Source of the DNA: Acidobacteriota bacterium
Lineage (GTDB): Bacteria; Acidobacteriota; Blastocatellia; Pyrinomonadales; Pyrinomonadaceae
DNA length: 5,716 nucleotides
Direction of reading: 5' to 3'
NCBI GenBank assembly: GCA_005790265.1
Contig: SXVE01000533.1
Span: 1-5,716 of the forward strand
The notes under the pieces were generated by a model. It ran no database searches and was not told where the DNA came from. It saw nothing but the letters and a program-made list of their open reading frames with translations. The position numbers were made by a program, and so were the translations under genes. Below are positions 4,688 to 5,716 of the stretch, piece by piece. Positions within the stretch are counted from its first letter, which is position 1, and every line of letters begins with the position of its first letter.

Positions 4688-5716
4688 TTAATCGCGCTGT
4701 TTCAATCTTTGCGCTTTGGCAACGAGTTCGGCAAATTCGCCGCGGTAATTTTTCAGATCGTCGCCGACGGAACCGCGCAGCAAATTGTTGACGTTCGCAA
4801 AATCAGCCGTTCCTTTATAACGCCAATCGCGCAACAGCAAACCAAATTCGGCGACCGCCGACGCGAATCGCAGATTTTCCGACGCCGCTTCGATTGATTT
4901 ATTTTTGTCCAAAACACCGACGCTCAAAAGTTTTGATTCATTGGCGTCCGGTTCTTTGTAGCGCAGTTTGACGGTCATCAATTCCTCGTTAAATTTCGTT
5001 TCCGAACGCTCTGTTTTTGAATATCGCAACTCGTCAACGTCCGGATTTTCGACTTTTTCGCCTACCGGAACTATTTCATACAAAGCGGTTACTGAATGTC
5101 CCGCGCCGATTTCGCCCGCGTCTTTTTTGTCGTCGTTAAAATCTTTATCTGCCAGCAAACGATTTTCGTAACCGATTAAACGGTAACCGGCGACGAGCGC
5201 GGGATTGAACTCGACCTGAATTTTCACGTCTTTGGCAATCGTGTAAAGCGTTCCCGCAACTTGCTGACCGAGCGCTTTACGCGCTTCGTCTTCCGAATCA
5301 ATATACGCGTAATTGCCGTTGCCTTTGTCCGCGAGCTTTTCCATCATCGAATCGTTCAAATTCCCCGAACCGAATCCGAGAACCGACAAAAACACGCCGC
5401 TTTTGCGTTTGTTTTCGATTAATCTGACGAGTTCGTCATCGCTTGAAAGTCCGACGTTAAAATCGCCGTCGGTCGCTAGAATCACGCGGTTATTTCCGCC
5501 CTCGATAAAATTGTCGAGCGCCGTTTTGTAGGCGAGCTGAATTCCCGCGCCGCCGTTCGTCGAGCCGCCCGCTTCCAAATCATCGAGCGCACTTAGAATC
5601 TCGCCGCGAACATTCGTCGAAGGCAAAACCAAACCGCCCGCGCCCGCGTAAACGACAATCGCCACGCGATCTTTCGCCGATAATTGATTGACCAGAATGC
5701 GCAGCGAATCTTTCAG
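4688..5716 (-). CDS. YfbK-type vWA domain protein, 5' end outside window
   Basis: The frame is open from the right edge (CTG AAA GAT at 5716) to TAA at 4688-4690: 342 residues, the C-terminal part of a protein usually much longer. Residues 1 to about 158 are the second part of a vWA domain, beginning LKDSLRILVNQLSAKDRVAI. The metal-ion site threonine is visible in GGSTNGGAGI (T53) and its aspartate in ATDGDFN (D83); the DxSxS part must lie beyond the edge. Residues about 160-342 form the YfbK C-terminal domain (DUF3520), with IQVEFNPALVAGYRLIGYENR, DFNDDKKDAGEIGAGH and a final FGLLLRDWRYKG region. vWA domains bind protein partners through a metal ion; the role of YfbK proteins is not established, and export to the envelope is likely but cannot be judged without the N-terminus. 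A GTG at 5665 (V18) is internal, not a start. No functional tie to the kinase is seen beyond the shared terminator. Confidence 0.95.
   Translation of the reverse strand: MKDSLRILVNQLSAKDRVAIVVYAGAGGLVLPSTNVRGEILSALDDLEAGGSTNGGAGIQLAYKTALDNFIEGGNNRVILATDGDFNVGLSSDDELVRLIENKRKSGVFLSVLGFGSGNLNDSMMEKLADKGNGNYAYIDSEDEARKALGQQVAGTLYTIAKDVKIQVEFNPALVAGYRLIGYENRLLADKDFNDDKKDAGEIGAGHSVTALYEIVPVGEKVENPDVDELRYSKTERSETKFNEELMTVKLRYKEPDANESKLLSVGVLDKNKSIEAASENLRFASAVAEFGLLLRDWRYKGTADFANVNNLLRGSVGDDLKNYRGEFAELVAKAQRLKQRD

Noticed and set aside
5663..5665. GTG as the start of the vWA gene
   Set aside because: The frame and the conserved vWA sequence (LKDSLRILVNQLSAKDR) continue upstream to the window edge, so this GTG is an internal valine.
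1..5716. CRISPR array, tRNA, rRNA, insertion sequence or attachment site
   Set aside because: No regularly spaced repeats, no cloverleaf with a TTCGA arm, no transposase-like coding region and no terminal repeats around a mobile gene were found. The edge palindrome lacks the features of transposon ends.

Overview
The window is about 5.7 kb of bacterial chromosome-like DNA with moderate GC. It carries four supportable protein genes: a sigma-54-dependent response regulator (- strand), a 48-residue two-helix membrane protein of the lmo0937/DUF5670 type (+ strand), a soluble hybrid sensor histidine kinase (+ strand), and the C-terminal part of a YfbK-type von Willebrand factor A (vWA) protein (- strand, cut by the right edge). 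The style of the regulator's C-terminal helix-turn-helix, the YfbK-type protein and the codon usage fit Acidobacteriota (Blastocatellia-like). That is an impression from family resemblance, not a demonstrated placement.

Layout. Bases 1-120 are a perfect palindrome of two 60-base arms with no spacer. Its core is the terminator of the regulator gene and its right arm includes the gene's last five codons and stop. It sits exactly at the window edge, so an assembly or library fold-back is the leading explanation. The regulator gene fills 105-1640. An AT-rich intergenic stretch follows (1641-2322), with a possible extended -10 promoter for the regulator, a structured C-rich block (1739-1833), a doubtful start-poor reading frame (1811-1978) and a dense regulatory block (2127-2322) in front of the small membrane protein gene (2323-2469). 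Two tandem terminators (2471-2512, 2523-2564) insulate that gene from the kinase gene (2656-4647). The kinase gene converges on the vWA gene (5716-4688) across a shared bidirectional terminator.

How the parts may work together. The most interesting part is the 2185-2322 block. A near-consensus sigma-54 promoter (GG-N10-GA, full -24 element CTGGCACG) lies in the exact middle of a perfect 11-base inverted repeat, with a nearly concentric double dyad just upstream, a leader carrying two stem-loops and a strong Shine-Dalgarno site. The gene it drives encodes only a 48-residue membrane protein. A sigma-54 activator gene lies on one side and a PAS-PAS hybrid kinase gene on the other, so a local signalling unit is a reasonable hypothesis: cytoplasmic sensing, activator phosphorylation, then induction of a tiny membrane protein. 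Nothing in the sequence proves that the kinase and activator are partners, and no histidine phosphotransfer (Hpt) protein is present in the window.
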